Source of the DNA: JAXMAF01 sp046350555
GTDB taxonomy: Bacteria; Planctomycetota; Phycisphaerae; Phycisphaerales; SM1A02
DNA: 64,000 nucleotides
NCBI GenBank assembly: GCA_046350555.1
Contig: JAXMAF010000026.1
Location: 1 to 64,000, forward strand
Direction of reading: 5' to 3'
A program made the position numbers and the translations under genes. Shown here piece by piece: positions 18,924 to 28,289 of the stretch; positions within the stretch are counted from its first letter, which is position 1; each line of letters starts with the position of its first letter. The notes beneath the pieces are model-generated. The model was not told the origin of the DNA. It saw only the letters and a program-made list of their open reading frames with translations, and made no database searches.

Positions 18924-20629
18924 ATGAACACTCGAAGTCGTTTCTCGATTGTCGCGTCGCTTGTGGCATTGGGATTGACCGGCGGCGCAGCGTGCGCCCA
19001 GGCCACGGGAACCTCCGGCACGGCGTCCCAGCCCAAGCATCCGCCAAACATCCTCGTCATCATGGGTGACGACATCGGCTGGTTCAACATCGGCGCGTAT
19101 CACCGCGGCATCATGTCCGGCAAGACGCCGAACCTCGACCGGCTCGCGTCGCAGGGGATGCTGTTCACGGACTACTACGCCGAGGCGAGCTGCACGGCGG
19201 GCCGCGCCAACTTCATCACGGGGGAGATTCCGCTTCGCACGGGCCTGACGACCGTCGGTCAGGCCGGCGCCGACGTGGGCATTCCAGCCCAGGCGTGCAC
19301 CATCGCCACCGCGCTCAAGGCGCAGGGCTACGCGACGGGTCAGTTCGGCAAGAACCACCTCGGCGATCTCAACAAGTTCCTGCCGACCGTCCACGGCTTC
19401 GACGAGTTCTTCGGCTACCTGTATCACCTCGACGCGATGTCCGATCCGTACTGGTACTCCTTCCCCGACGATCAGGCGTTCCGCGACAAGTACGGTCCGC
19501 GCAGCCTCGTGCATTGCTACGCCACGGACACCGACGACCCGACCGATCAGCCGCGCTGGGGCAAGGTCGGCAGGCAGCGGATCGTCGACGAGGGACCGCT
19601 GCCGCCATTCCCCGACATGTCGAACGTGCCCAACATGCACGACATCTCGACGAAGGCCAAGTACGACATGACCACCTTCGACGAGGTGCTCGTGCAGCAG
19701 TCGAACGCGTTCATGGACAAGGCCAAGAAGGACGGCAAGCCGTTCTTCCTCTGGCACAACACGACGCGCATGCACGTCTGGACCTTCCTCCCGAAGCAGT
19801 ACGCGTCGATGATGAACAGCCAGAGCAACTTCGGCCTCGAGGAGGCCGGCATGAAGCAGTTGGACGACTCGGTCGGCGCGCTCCTCAAGCACCTCGACGA
19901 CATCGGCGAGGCGGACAACACCATCGTGGTGTTCACGACCGACAACGGCGCCGAGGTGTTCACCTGGCCCGACGGCGGAATGACGCCCTTCAAGGCCACC
20001 AAGGGAACGGTGATGGAAGGCGGCTTCCGCGTTCCGTGCATCGCGCGCTGGCCGGGCCACATCAAGGCGAACACGGTGGAGAACGGGATCTTCTCCGGGC
20101 TCGACTGGTTCCCGACGCTGTTGGCCGCCGCGGGCAATCCGACGATCACCGATCAGCTCCTCAAGGGCGTCAAGCTCGGCGATCGTGACTACAAGAACCA
20201 TCTCGACGGCTACGACCAGACGAGCCTCCTGCTCGGGCAAGGCCCGTCGAAACGGCATGAGCTCTGGTACTTCGGCGGACCGAAGCTCGGCGCCATTCGA
20301 CTCGACGACTTCAAGTTCCAGTTCTATCAGCAGCCGCTGGGATGGCCGGGACCCAAGGTCACCACCGACATGCCGGGCATCGTGAACATCCGGCAGGATC
20401 CGTTCGAACGGACGCCATCGATCAACGGCGAGACGTTGAACGAACTGGGTGGCGGCTACATGAACGACTTCTACGCCCGCGAGTTCTGGCGCTTCGTGCT
20501 CGTCCAAAGCGCGTGGTGGACGTCGCCAAGACGGCGATCGACTTCCCGCCGATGCAGGATCCGGCGTCGTTCAACGGATGCGGTCAAGGTCGAGATCGAC
20601 GCGATGATCAGGCGCATGCCGGAGACTGA
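18924..20629 (+). CDS. Arylsulfatase, frameshifted near the C-terminus
   Basis: About 570 residues; ATG preceded by GGAG. A signal peptide (SIVASLVALGLTGGAACAQA) precedes an alkaline-phosphatase-fold sulfatase. It has NILVIMGDDIGW (metal-binding D-D) at 42-53 and the formylglycine motif CTAGR at 90-94, whose Cys is converted by a formylglycine-generating enzyme. HPF-equivalent metal residues include TTDNGAE near residue 338. It would hydrolyse sulfate esters, probably from polysaccharides, in the periplasm or outside; such genes are abundant in planctomycetes. Frames change at about 20505 and again before 20580 (DVAKTAIDFPPMQDPASFN then DAVKVEIDAMIRRMPETD), so the last ~40 residues need two small indels. 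The true stop is probably at 20629. Confidence 0.85.
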
Positions 20630-20727
20630 TCGGGCGTCGGCGCGCGGCGAAGGCGAGGCTCACACGAGGTACCCGACCCCCTTGTTCTCCGTGCGTCTTC
20701 ACCCGCCGTCGGATACCTTCAACATCG

Positions 20728-21294
20728 ATGCCACTCGACACAGGAGTCTCGACGATCACCGACGCGCAGGATCTTGTCGCGAAGCTCGACCGCGACCTGG
20801 CCTTGATTCGCCGGAATTCCACGGATGTCGATGGCTGCATCAACTTCTTCCTGACCGCCGATCGAATTCCCGAGTGGCGGTTCAGTCGCGACGCCGAGCG
20901 GATCGTCGAGTTCCGGCGACAGCACGCGCTGGTGCGTGCGTGCGCCCAGCTCGCAAGCGGCGCCAAGTGCTTCAGTCAGCGAGAAGCGGCCGACGACGGC
21001 GACCGCGCCGTCGTCGGCCGCCGTCGCCACCGGCGCACCGTCTTCGCCGCCGTCGGACGAGGGGCGGTGCGCCAGGCCAGCAAGCTGGTTGAGTTGGTTC
21101 TGGACGTCGACCCTGCGGAGGCGATCGAGTTGGGACCGGTCATCTCCGCGCGCGAGCTCGCCGAGCGGGTGGCGCAGTTCTGGCGCTCACAGATGGCGGA
21201 CTCCGAGCCATCCCCGCCCTCGATGCTCGATCGCGGGCGGACAGTCAGGGCGGTCCCGGCGACACCTGCCTCGGGCGGCCAATCGGGGCAATAG
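20728..21294 (+). CDS. Conserved hypothetical protein
   Basis: A 188-residue protein from ATG 20728. The pattern DLVAKLDRDLALIRRN, then DGCINFFLTADRIPEW, ALVRACAQLASGAKCF and VELVLDVDPAEAIELGPVISARELAERVAQFW matches a widespread family of ~170-residue bacterial proteins without a known function, as I remember it. There is no signal peptide and no membrane helix. The central Arg-rich stretch (VVGRRRHRRTVF) departs from what I expect and may contain a small frame error. The gene stands alone, convergent with the next dockerin gene. Confidence 0.55.
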   Translation: MPLDTGVSTITDAQDLVAKLDRDLALIRRNSTDVDGCINFFLTADRIPEWRFSRDAERIVEFRRQHALVRACAQLASGAKCFSQREAADDGDRAVVGRRRHRRTVFAAVGRGAVRQASKLVELVLDVDPAEAIELGPVISARELAERVAQFWRSQMADSEPSPPSMLDRGRTVRAVPATPASGGQSGQ

Positions 21295-21331
21295 TGGAAC
21301 GATGCACGTGAGTCTGCGGGTGTGTCGGGCG

Positions 21332-21501
21332 GGGAGTCGGGAAGCCGCCTTCGGCGGCGGAGTTCGGAGTCGGGGACCGCGTTGCACGACGTTCGCCTTC
21401 GCTGGCGCGCCGACCGCCCGCGCCGGCGCGGCAGCGAGGACGTGTGCGTCGAGCGGGGTCCCCGACTCCTCACTCCGCCGCGCAGCGGCTTCCTGACTCC
21501 C
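21332..21501. repeat. 170-bp imperfect inverted repeat between convergent genes
   Basis: The left arm (21332-21377, begins GGGAGTCGGGAAGCCGC) and right arm (21458-21501, ends GCGGCTTCCTGACTCCC) are ~45 bp each and about 85-90% complementary. Both strands' genes end here. It could be a long terminator structure or a decayed MITE; no other copy was found. Confidence 0.6.
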
Positions 21502-21512
21502 AACCAACCCGC

Positions 21513-22406
21513 TCACGGCGACGCGCACGGCCCCCACGATCCCAGCAACAGGCCGAGGTCGGCGCCGTCGACGCCGCCCTGGCCGTCGATGTTCGCGGTG
21601 CAGGCCCCGCATGGGCCCCAGCTTCCCAGCAGCAAGCCGAGGTCGGCGCCGTCGACGAGGCCGTCGTCGTTGAGGTCCGCGGGGCACTCGAACGTGATCG
21701 CGCTTCCGGGATTCTCGGTCAGGAACAGGACCTGGGCCTGGGTAAGCGCCTCGTTGTAGATCTGCACGTCGTCGATGCGGCCGTCGAGATAGCCAAGTCC
21801 CTCGGCCTGGCCGATCGTCAGCGGGTACGTCGCGTTGGGAACGAAGACATCGTGCTGCGCGCTGCCGAGCGAGTTGCCGTCGACGTAGAAGGTGAACGCC
21901 TGGCCGAGCCGGGTCACGACATAGTGATGCCAGTCGCCAGGCGAGGGCGTGAACGGGATCGGCGCCGACATGAAGATGAACGCCGTGCCGTTGATGTGGA
22001 ACGAGACGTCGTTCTGGCCGCTGGTGAAGAAGACCCATTTCATGAGTTGCCCGCCGCCGTCGTCCTGGCCGACGAAGACGTTGGGCAGTTGGCCCGGTTG
22101 CCCGGACTTGATCACGTCGAAGTTCACCCAGCAGGAGACCGTGAAGGGCCCCATCCCGAAGGCCCAGTCCGGATCCTCGTCCGAGACGACGTATTGGTTC
22201 GAGCCGTCGAGCTCGAACGCCTGATCCTCGATGCCCGGCCCGAACCCGGCGCCGTTGACCAGCGTGCCCATGTGGCCGCCGGCGCGGTCGTTCGGCGTGC
22301 CGTTGGCCGTGAAGTGGGCGAGGAGGCCTGCGCCCGCGTCGGCGGCGCAGATGGATGCGAGGACGAGCGCGCTCGGCAGGATGATCCAGCGTGAACGGTG
22401 ATGCAT
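21513..22406 (-). CDS. Exported LamG-domain protein with dockerin-like C-terminus
   Basis: A 297-residue protein; ATG with GGAGGAG upstream. A signal peptide (IILPSALVLASICAADAGAG) is followed by one LamG/concanavalin-like domain (about 27-235). Key strands are AFELDGSNQYVV, FTVSCWVNF, DWHHYVVTRLGQAFTFYVDG and GRIDDVQIYNEALTQAQV. The C-terminus is DLNDDGLVDGADLGLLLG and a second motif, DGQGGVDGADLGLLLG, in which the first Asp-Asn pair is altered. Likely an extracellular ligand-binding protein. It may share a promoter region with or follow the next gene, whose start lies upstream on the same strand. Confidence 0.85.
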   Translation of the reverse strand: MHHRSRWIILPSALVLASICAADAGAGLLAHFTANGTPNDRAGGHMGTLVNGAGFGPGIEDQAFELDGSNQYVVSDEDPDWAFGMGPFTVSCWVNFDVIKSGQPGQLPNVFVGQDDGGGQLMKWVFFTSGQNDVSFHINGTAFIFMSAPIPFTPSPGDWHHYVVTRLGQAFTFYVDGNSLGSAQHDVFVPNATYPLTIGQAEGLGYLDGRIDDVQIYNEALTQAQVLFLTENPGSAITFECPADLNDDGLVDGADLGLLLGSWGPCGACTANIDGQGGVDGADLGLLLGSWGPCASP

Positions 22407-22517
22407 GGGGGTGAACTCCTCCTGTGACGATGAACCGGCGTGAAGGGACGAACGACTCCAGCATGAGCGATCGCCGCGGCGTGCGCTGTCGCGGTTGTAC
22501 CGTGGATCATCTCCGCA

Positions 22518-24842
22518 TCACGGACACGGTCCCCACGCCCCAAGCATGATGCCCAGGTCGGCGCCATCGACGACCCCGTCCTCGTTGAAGTCGCCCGGCC
22601 CCGTCGATCCCCAGCCCGAGAGCAGGATGCCGAGATCGGCGCCGTTGACCACGCCGTCGTCGTTGAGATCGCCGAGGCACGACGGGGCCTTGACCATCAG
22701 GACGCCGAACGACGAGAGCGCGCCGAACGTTCCGTCGAAGTTCGGACCATAGAAGATGACGTCGGTCCAATCGAAGATCGCGCCGCACGTGTTGAACCAG
22801 AGGCTCAGGTCGATAACCGCGACCTGGTTGGGCGCGAGGTCCAACTGGCCGATGACCGGCTCGCCGGGCGGAAGGCCGTTGAGCGACAGGTCGGTTCCCG
22901 TGGGAGCCATGTTCGAGGGCATGGCGACGATCTGATACGGAACGGAGGCGCCATCCGGGCCCGCGATCACGCGGAACGTTGCGTTGGCGGTCTCGTTGAT
23001 TCCAACGTTTGCGATCGTCGGATCCGGAAGCACGATGAAGCCGCAGATCTCCGAGATGAACGATCCGGTCGCCGTGCAGGTGGTGTTGTTGGAGAGGTTG
23101 GTGAAGGTGACGTTGTAGCAGCCCTGCCCGAGGATCGGACCTGGGATGGTCGCGGTGAAGTTCACGGTCGCCTGCCCGCCGGGCCCGACGAAGACCGTGC
23201 CGCTGCTGGGCGTGTAGACGACGCCGGTGATCGAGCAGCCGCCGTTCTCGGTGATCGTGTACTGGTACGTGCGTCCGACCGTCGAGTTGTTGACGATCGT
23301 GGCGTCGACCTGCGTGGAGAAGCCGAAGTTGAAGCAGAGCTGCCGATCCCAACTGGCGTGGCACGACGCCTTGCACTTGCCGGCCGATCCGGCGCCGTGC
23401 AGCGCCGCCACCTCGCCCGGCAAGAGCACGCGACAGAAGTACTCGACTTCGTCCATGGCGCCCTTGAACCAGTCGCTCACCCAGACGGCGCCACCCATCT
23501 TGATCGAGGCCGGACCGCCAAGGCTCGTCAGGTCGCAGCACGACGAGGGGAAGGATCCCGCGGCAACACCGTTGACATAGAACGTGACCTGGCGCTGGAA
23601 CGGCCCGCAGCACGCCGACACCGTGACGGCCACATGCGTCCATGCGCCGACGGGCACGGTCGCCGTCGATGTGGCGACACATCGCAGGCTGTTGCCTTCG
23701 GAGATCAACTGCAACTGGCCGGTTCCGGCATCCAGGCCGAAGATCCATCCACCGTTGGAGAGGTAGTGGCTCACCAGCGTCTGGAGTCCGGCGCCCGGCG
23801 CGGGGACGTCTCGCTTCACCCAGAGGTCGACGCTGAACGCGCCGCAGGAGATGTCGAGCGCCGGCGTCGGCGGGACGACCACCACGTCGTTGACGCCGTC
23901 GAAGCTCAGCGCGCCGGAAACAATGCCGGGCACCGGTGTCGGTCCGCCGACGGCCGGTTGGTGGTTGCCGTTGTTCGAGTTGGCGGTGAGGTCGTGGGCG
24001 ATCAGGCCCGCCGGCTCGTCGAACGGCCACCAGCCGAGCATGTTGGGAGGCGGCTCGACGCACGATGGGACGGCCGGCGCGACACAGACTTCGATCGACG
24101 CGCTGTAGATGAGTCCGCTTCCGCCGCAACCGAGGTCGCGCTGGTAGAGGTAGAGCGTGTTGGCGCCCGGCACGAGCGCGCTCGCCGGGATGGTCGTGGT
24201 GACCGTGGTCGGGCTGGCGTAGTTGCCGCCGGTCAGCGCGGGCAGCGCCTGGCCGTTGACGTACGCGCCGATGGGCGCCGGATCGCCGACGGGATCGCCG
24301 AGCAGATCGTCGACCGCCCACGTCAGCGTGATCGTCGCGCCGAGGATCGCCGAGCCGCCGACCGTGAACGGATGGGCGTAGAGCACCGAGTGCGGTGGGA
24401 AGCCATACGTGTCGGGAGCGGGCCCGGCGCTCCAGTTGATCCAGCGCGCCGCCGGATCCGATGGCAGGTTCGGGGCCCAGACAACGATCGGTGTGATCAC
24501 CGTCGCGGCCGGTCCGCCCGCGGCTGCGGCGAAGGGCAGGCCGGAGCCCGTGTCAAGCGACGTATTGACGCAGTTCGGGCCCGGATCCGATGCGTAGGTG
24601 ATCGCGGAGTCCGCCTGGCCTGGAAGCCCGGGCGCGCCGTTCACCTGGCCGCTTCGAAGGATGATGAGCTCGGACTGGCCGAGACAGGCGTCCTGACCGG
24701 CGCTGGCGTGCGGCGCGATCAAGCCGACCAACGCGACTCCGGCGGCGATGGCGAGCGGGACGAACCGGATCCCCGCGCGCGTCGATGCGGCGCGCGCCGA
24801 GGGGCTCGACGAGGAGTGGGCGGATCGAGCGAGCGATGTCAT
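22518..24842 (-). CDS. Large exported LamG protein with dockerin-like C-terminus
   Basis: 774 residues from ATG 24842, chosen because GGGAGG stands eight bases upstream; the open frame extends further only by overlap with the next gene. A long N-region and signal peptide (FVPLAIAAGVALVGLIAPHASA) come first. A beta domain (about 45-250) follows, then a LamG domain (about 270-480: WWPFDEPAGLIAHDL, FSVDLWVKRDV, WTHVAVTVSACC, MDEVEYFCRVLLPGEVAAL). Two Ig/Fn-like Cys-containing segments are next. The C-terminus is DLNDDGVVNGADLGILLS plus DFNEDGVVDGADLGIMLG. Probable extracellular adhesion or glycan-binding role. Confidence 0.85.
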   Translation of the reverse strand: MTSLARSAHSSSSPSARAASTRAGIRFVPLAIAAGVALVGLIAPHASAGQDACLGQSELIILRSGQVNGAPGLPGQADSAITYASDPGPNCVNTSLDTGSGLPFAAAAGGPAATVITPIVVWAPNLPSDPAARWINWSAGPAPDTYGFPPHSVLYAHPFTVGGSAILGATITLTWAVDDLLGDPVGDPAPIGAYVNGQALPALTGGNYASPTTVTTTIPASALVPGANTLYLYQRDLGCGGSGLIYSASIEVCVAPAVPSCVEPPPNMLGWWPFDEPAGLIAHDLTANSNNGNHQPAVGGPTPVPGIVSGALSFDGVNDVVVVPPTPALDISCGAFSVDLWVKRDVPAPGAGLQTLVSHYLSNGGWIFGLDAGTGQLQLISEGNSLRCVATSTATVPVGAWTHVAVTVSACCGPFQRQVTFYVNGVAAGSFPSSCCDLTSLGGPASIKMGGAVWVSDWFKGAMDEVEYFCRVLLPGEVAALHGAGSAGKCKASCHASWDRQLCFNFGFSTQVDATIVNNSTVGRTYQYTITENGGCSITGVVYTPSSGTVFVGPGGQATVNFTATIPGPILGQGCYNVTFTNLSNNTTCTATGSFISEICGFIVLPDPTIANVGINETANATFRVIAGPDGASVPYQIVAMPSNMAPTGTDLSLNGLPPGEPVIGQLDLAPNQVAVIDLSLWFNTCGAIFDWTDVIFYGPNFDGTFGALSSFGVLMVKAPSCLGDLNDDGVVNGADLGILLSGWGSTGPGDFNEDGVVDGADLGIMLGAWGPCP

Positions 24843-25036
24843 GGCTGCGGCCTCCCGTGATGTGTGATGCATCGTCCGACGACGTGAGTGCGTCTCGGCT
24901 TCGAACGGTACGCCCGGTGCGCGGAGCGCACGGCGCGGAAGACGGCCGTGAACCGACCGTGGCTGCGCGCCGGGCGGCCGGGAGGGCTGCGGCCCTGCGG
25001 TCGCGGCGACGGCAGCGCCGCCGATCGCCGCGCTCG

Positions 25037-25654
25037 TCACCGCGCCAGCGGCCGCCGCGCCCGCGCGCATGGCGCGTGCCTGAAGCACGCCTCGAAATGA
25101 TCGTTCACGATGCCCACCGCCTGCATCATGGCGTACATCGTCGTCGGGCCGACGAAGGAGAAGCCGCGACGGCGAAGCTCCTTCGAGAGCGCCTTGGACT
25201 CCGTCGTCTCGGCGACGATGTCGGCGCGGGTGCGAAGCGCCGGGCGGGGCGTCGTTGGAGCGAAGCGCCAGAGGAACGTCGCCAGCGAGCCGTGCTCCTC
25301 GCGCAGTTCGAGCACCCGCCGGGCGTTGTTGATCGCCGACTCGATCTTGCCGCGATGGCGCACGATGGCGGCGTTCGCGACGAGCCGGGCGACATCCCGC
25401 TCGCCGAAGCGGGCGAGCTTCGATGCGTCGAAATCGGCCATCGCGGCGCGGAATGCCTCGCGCTTGCGCAGGATCGTCAGCCAGCTCAGCCCCGACTGGA
25501 AGCCTTCGAGGACGATCTTCTCGAAGAGGTGGCGGTCGTCGGTCGACGGCACGCCCCATTCCGTGTCGTGGTAGGCGACATAGTCGGGAGCGTCGCCGCA
25601 CCAGAAGCAGCGGTGGCGGTTGCGCGGCGCCGGGATCACGACGTCGGTGGACAC
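25037..25654 (-). CDS. tag: DNA-3-methyladenine glycosylase I
   Basis: 205 residues from a GTG at 25654; excises 3-methyladenine from DNA in base-excision repair. The family signature is complete. RCFWCGDAPDYVAYHDTEWG near the N-terminus gives the zinc Cys and His and the base-pocket Tyr and Glu region; LEGFQSGLSW carries the conserved Glu and Trp. It continues with RHRGKIESAINNAR, then SKELRRRGFSFVGPTT and VNDHFEAC, with the C-terminal zinc His and Cys. The length is close to the usual ~190. It is the last gene of a tight minus-strand run after queD and a hypothetical gene (35 bases from the latter). Confidence 0.93.
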   Translation of the reverse strand: MSTDVVIPAPRNRHRCFWCGDAPDYVAYHDTEWGVPSTDDRHLFEKIVLEGFQSGLSWLTILRKREAFRAAMADFDASKLARFGERDVARLVANAAIVRHRGKIESAINNARRVLELREEHGSLATFLWRFAPTTPRPALRTRADIVAETTESKALSKELRRRGFSFVGPTTMYAMMQAVGIVNDHFEACFRHAPCARARRPLAR

Positions 25655-25689
25655 GCCGCAGCGTAGCGGTGTCGGTGTGGAGCTCCGCG

Positions 25690-26415
25690 CTACGGACCGG
25701 CGGCCCCCAGCCACTTCAACTGTGGCTCGATGGCGCGGCCGTCGATGACGATCGGCTTCGTGGGCGGGACGTGCGCCCGGAGCAGCTCGAGGGTCCGTTC
25801 GCGCGGCAGGACGCCCTCGCCCAGCGCCACGCGGACTGGCGGCTGGTCCTCCTGCTCCGGCGGCCGGCAGTCCGCGAGGAAGATCGCGGAGGCGACGGGC
25901 CCGAGCGCGGCGAAGATCCGGTCGAGATGATCCTCGATCCGTTCGAGCATCGAGCCCTCCAGCAGCGCGACGGGATCGAGCGCAATCTCGAATGGCTGTC
26001 CGGTCCGCGCGGCGCGGAAGCGGATCGCCGAGGTCGCGTCGCTCAGCACGTGGCGGCAGTGCGGAACGAAGCAGAGCGTGGCGTCGTGGCGCTCCAGCGC
26101 CGGACGCACCTGGTCGCACGCGGCGTCGAGCGCGGCGCGACCCGCCGCGAGCCAGTTGCGCGGCTCGGCGGCGAGCAGATCGGGTGCGAGCGAGCCCGAC
26201 GGCGAGACGAGCCGCAGGGTGCTCCGGCTGCGCGGCAGCGCGGGATCGAAGATCCACGGCTCCTCGGCCCGTCCGTCGAGGATGTTGGCGTTCGTGCGGC
26301 ACGCGAAGATCGTCTCCGGCGCACCGCGTCGCACGATGATCGCGTCGCACGCCGGCGCCGGGACCTTGGCCTGCGCCGCGATCCAGCGCGCGTCATGTTC
26401 GACGAAGAGTTGCAT
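25690..26415 (-). CDS. Hypothetical protein, possibly TIM-barrel (sugar-phosphate isomerase-like)
   Basis: 241 residues, cytoplasmic, not confidently recognised. Segments such as DATLCFVPHCRHV, IALDPVALLEGSMLERIEDHLDRIF and VRVALGEGVLPRERTLELLRAH recall the xylose-isomerase-like/AP-endonuclease-2 barrel family, where E-x-H, D-x-x and L-G-x-G elements occur at strand ends, but I cannot identify a full metal site. It sits 31 bases after queD and 35 bases before tag, so it is very likely co-transcribed with them. Confidence 0.65.
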   Translation of the reverse strand: MQLFVEHDARWIAAQAKVPAPACDAIIVRRGAPETIFACRTNANILDGRAEEPWIFDPALPRSRSTLRLVSPSGSLAPDLLAAEPRNWLAAGRAALDAACDQVRPALERHDATLCFVPHCRHVLSDATSAIRFRAARTGQPFEIALDPVALLEGSMLERIEDHLDRIFAALGPVASAIFLADCRPPEQEDQPPVRVALGEGVLPRERTLELLRAHVPPTKPIVIDGRAIEPQLKWLGAAGP

Positions 26416-26446
26416 GGACGGACCTCGGCGGGCGGGTCCTCGATCG

Positions 26447-26806
26447 TCAACCGCGGAACTCGCAGCGGCTCGAGCACGTCTCGTGCACGACGATCTCGGC
26501 GAGCAGCGGCAGCGTCGGCTTCAAGCGGTCCCAGATCCACTTCGCGATCATCTCGCTGGTGGGATTCTCGAGCCCGGGGATCTCGTTCAGGCAGTGATGG
26601 TCGAGGGCCCGCTCGATCGGCGCGATGGCTGTCTTGATCTCGCCATAGTCGACGAGGTAGCCCTTCTCCGGCCGCACGTCGCCGGCGACGATCACGTCGG
26701 CGCGGAACGAATGGCCGTGCAGCCGCCGGCACTTGTGGCCCTCGGGAAACGTCGGGAGCCAGTGCGCGGCCTCGAATGTGAAGGACTTCGAGAGGCGAAC
26801 GTGCAT
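26447..26806 (-). CDS. queD: 6-carboxytetrahydropterin synthase (QueD family)
   Basis: 119 residues, full family length. It converts dihydroneopterin triphosphate to 6-carboxytetrahydropterin in queuosine/7-deazaguanine synthesis. Zinc His residues are in FEAAHWLP and LHGHSF; the catalytic Cys is in HKCRRLHGH, the His in LDHHCLN and the Glu in VVHETCSSRCEF. It follows rplS on the minus strand and leads into the hypothetical gene and tag. No other queuosine gene is present in the window. Confidence 0.92.
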   Translation of the reverse strand: MHVRLSKSFTFEAAHWLPTFPEGHKCRRLHGHSFRADVIVAGDVRPEKGYLVDYGEIKTAIAPIERALDHHCLNEIPGLENPTSEMIAKWIWDRLKPTLPLLAEIVVHETCSSRCEFRG

Positions 26807-26926
26807 GGCGCGGGCGAGACGCGGGACGTGTGCGGGCGTGCGGTGCGGCTGGAGCGGGGTCGCGGAGGCGTCTGGATCGGGCAGCGGGATCGGAAGTGGG
26901 ACTCGGGAGACCAGCGCGCGCTGCGG

Positions 26927-27316
26927 TCACGCGCTCGCCGGCGCGGCTTCCTTCTCGCCGTCGCGGCGGTCGCGCAGGCGGCGGCTCTTGCCGACGCGGT
27001 CGCGCAGGTAGAAGAGCTTCGCGCGGCGGGCGTCGCTGCGGCGCACGAGCTCGATCCTGGCGATGCGCGGCGAGTGCAGCGGGAAGATGCGCTCGACGCC
27101 CTCGTTGGCGACGATGCGGCGCACCGTGATCGTCCGGTTGATGCCGCGACCCTTCATGGCGATGAGGACGCCCTGGAAGACCTGGATGCGCTCCTTCTCG
27201 CCTTCGATGATGCGACAGTGCACGTCGATCGTGTCGCCGATCTGGAGATCGGGAAGATCCGATGCGGGCTTGATCTGGCTGGCGACGATGGACTCGAGGA
27301 TCTGGGTGGGGTTCAT
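26927..27316 (-). CDS. rplS: 50S ribosomal protein L19
   Basis: 129 residues. The family core is intact: IGDTIDVHCRIIEGEKERIQ, FQGVLIAMKGRGINRTITVRR, GVERIFPLHSPRIARIELVR and RRAKLFYLRDRVGKSRRLR. A short Glu/Ala-rich tail extends the normal end. It lies after trmD (105-base gap) as in the classic rpsP-rimM-trmD-rplS operon. Confidence 0.97.
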   Translation of the reverse strand: MNPTQILESIVASQIKPASDLPDLQIGDTIDVHCRIIEGEKERIQVFQGVLIAMKGRGINRTITVRRIVANEGVERIFPLHSPRIARIELVRRSDARRAKLFYLRDRVGKSRRLRDRRDGEKEAAPASA

Positions 27317-27421
27317 GGGTCGTGGCCTTCGGGGCCGCAGGTTGGCCCGGTCTTCCCGCGTCGCCGGGGCGTGGTCGGCCGGCGGGCGGTTCTTGCGACT
27401 TGAGCGATCGCTGGGTGATCC

Positions 27422-28162
27422 TCAGGGGTCGCACGGTCTCAGGAGGTCGGGACGGCGCGTGCGCGTCCGCTCCAGCATTCGTTCGCGGCGCCATGCCTCG
27501 ATGGCCGCATGGTCGCCGCTGAGCAACACCTCGGGAACGCTTCGCCCGTGCCACTCGCGCGGCCGGGTGAAGTGGGAGCAGTCCAGGAGCCGGAGCTGCT
27601 CGGGCTCCGTTCCACGCTCCGCCGGCCCGAGCGATCGTGCGGCGAAGGAGTCCTGCGCCGCCGAATGCTCGTGCCCCAACGCACCCGGCTGAAGGCGGAC
27701 GACCGCGTCCGCAAGCAGCATCGCCGGGAGTTCGCCTCCGCTGAGCACGTAGTCTCCCACGCTCAGCTCCAGAGGCGCCAGCTCGTCGATGACCCGCTCA
27801 TCGACACCTTCGTAGTGCCCGGCGATCAGGAGCAGCCGGGGATGGCTGGCCAGTTCCTCGACACGCCGCTGCGTGAGCCGTTCACCTTGCGGCGTGAGGA
27901 GGATTCGGGTGGCCGTTCGTTCGTCCAGTCGTTCCGCGGCGAGGACCGCATCGAAGAGCGGCTGGCACATCAACACCATTCCGGGTCCGCCGCCGAACGG
28001 ACGATCATCGACCTTGCGATGCTTGTTGTCGGCGTGATCTCGAATGTCGTGAACGTGAAACTCGACGAGTCCGCTCGCCGCCGCCCGACCCATGATGCTG
28101 GCGCCGAGCACCGGCGCGAACATCTCGGGAAAGAGCGTGAGCATGTCGATCCGCAGCGTCAT
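27422..28162 (-). CDS. trmD: tRNA (guanine37-N1)-methyltransferase
   Basis: 246 residues from ATG 28162 (MTLRIDMLTLFPEMF); methylates G37 of tRNAs using SAM. It has the knotted SPOUT signature: FGGGPGMVLMCQPL, LTPQGERLTQ, LLIAGHYEGVDERV and SVGDYVLSGGELPAM with the conserved Gly/Asp residues. The C-terminal domain has CSHFTRPREWHGRSVPEVLLSGDHAAI, containing the base-recognition Asp. The frame stays open upstream of 28162, but the family start fits ATG 28162 (or ATG 28144). The expected rimM gene is not between rpsP and trmD. Confidence 0.96.
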   Translation of the reverse strand: MTLRIDMLTLFPEMFAPVLGASIMGRAAASGLVEFHVHDIRDHADNKHRKVDDRPFGGGPGMVLMCQPLFDAVLAAERLDERTATRILLTPQGERLTQRRVEELASHPRLLLIAGHYEGVDERVIDELAPLELSVGDYVLSGGELPAMLLADAVVRLQPGALGHEHSAAQDSFAARSLGPAERGTEPEQLRLLDCSHFTRPREWHGRSVPEVLLSGDHAAIEAWRRERMLERTRTRRPDLLRPCDP

Positions 28163-28289
28163 CCTCGATGTGGAAGCGATCGTGCGAAGCGACCCGCGCC
28201 ACGAGGCGTACGGCCTGGACTCCACGCGCACGCAACTGTGCCCGCGGCGCGCCGCCGGGGCCGCGCCAACGGAGCGCGGCGCCGGGCCG

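Noticed and set aside
18429..20507. 692-residue minus-strand ORF opposite the sulfatase
   Set aside because: Antisense frame of a clear sulfatase gene; no domain, no start signal.
22518..25601. Reading the LamG/dockerin gene as a 1027-residue protein starting at 25601
   Set aside because: The extra N-terminus overlaps tag on the same strand in another frame; ATG 24842 has a ribosome site and signal peptide.
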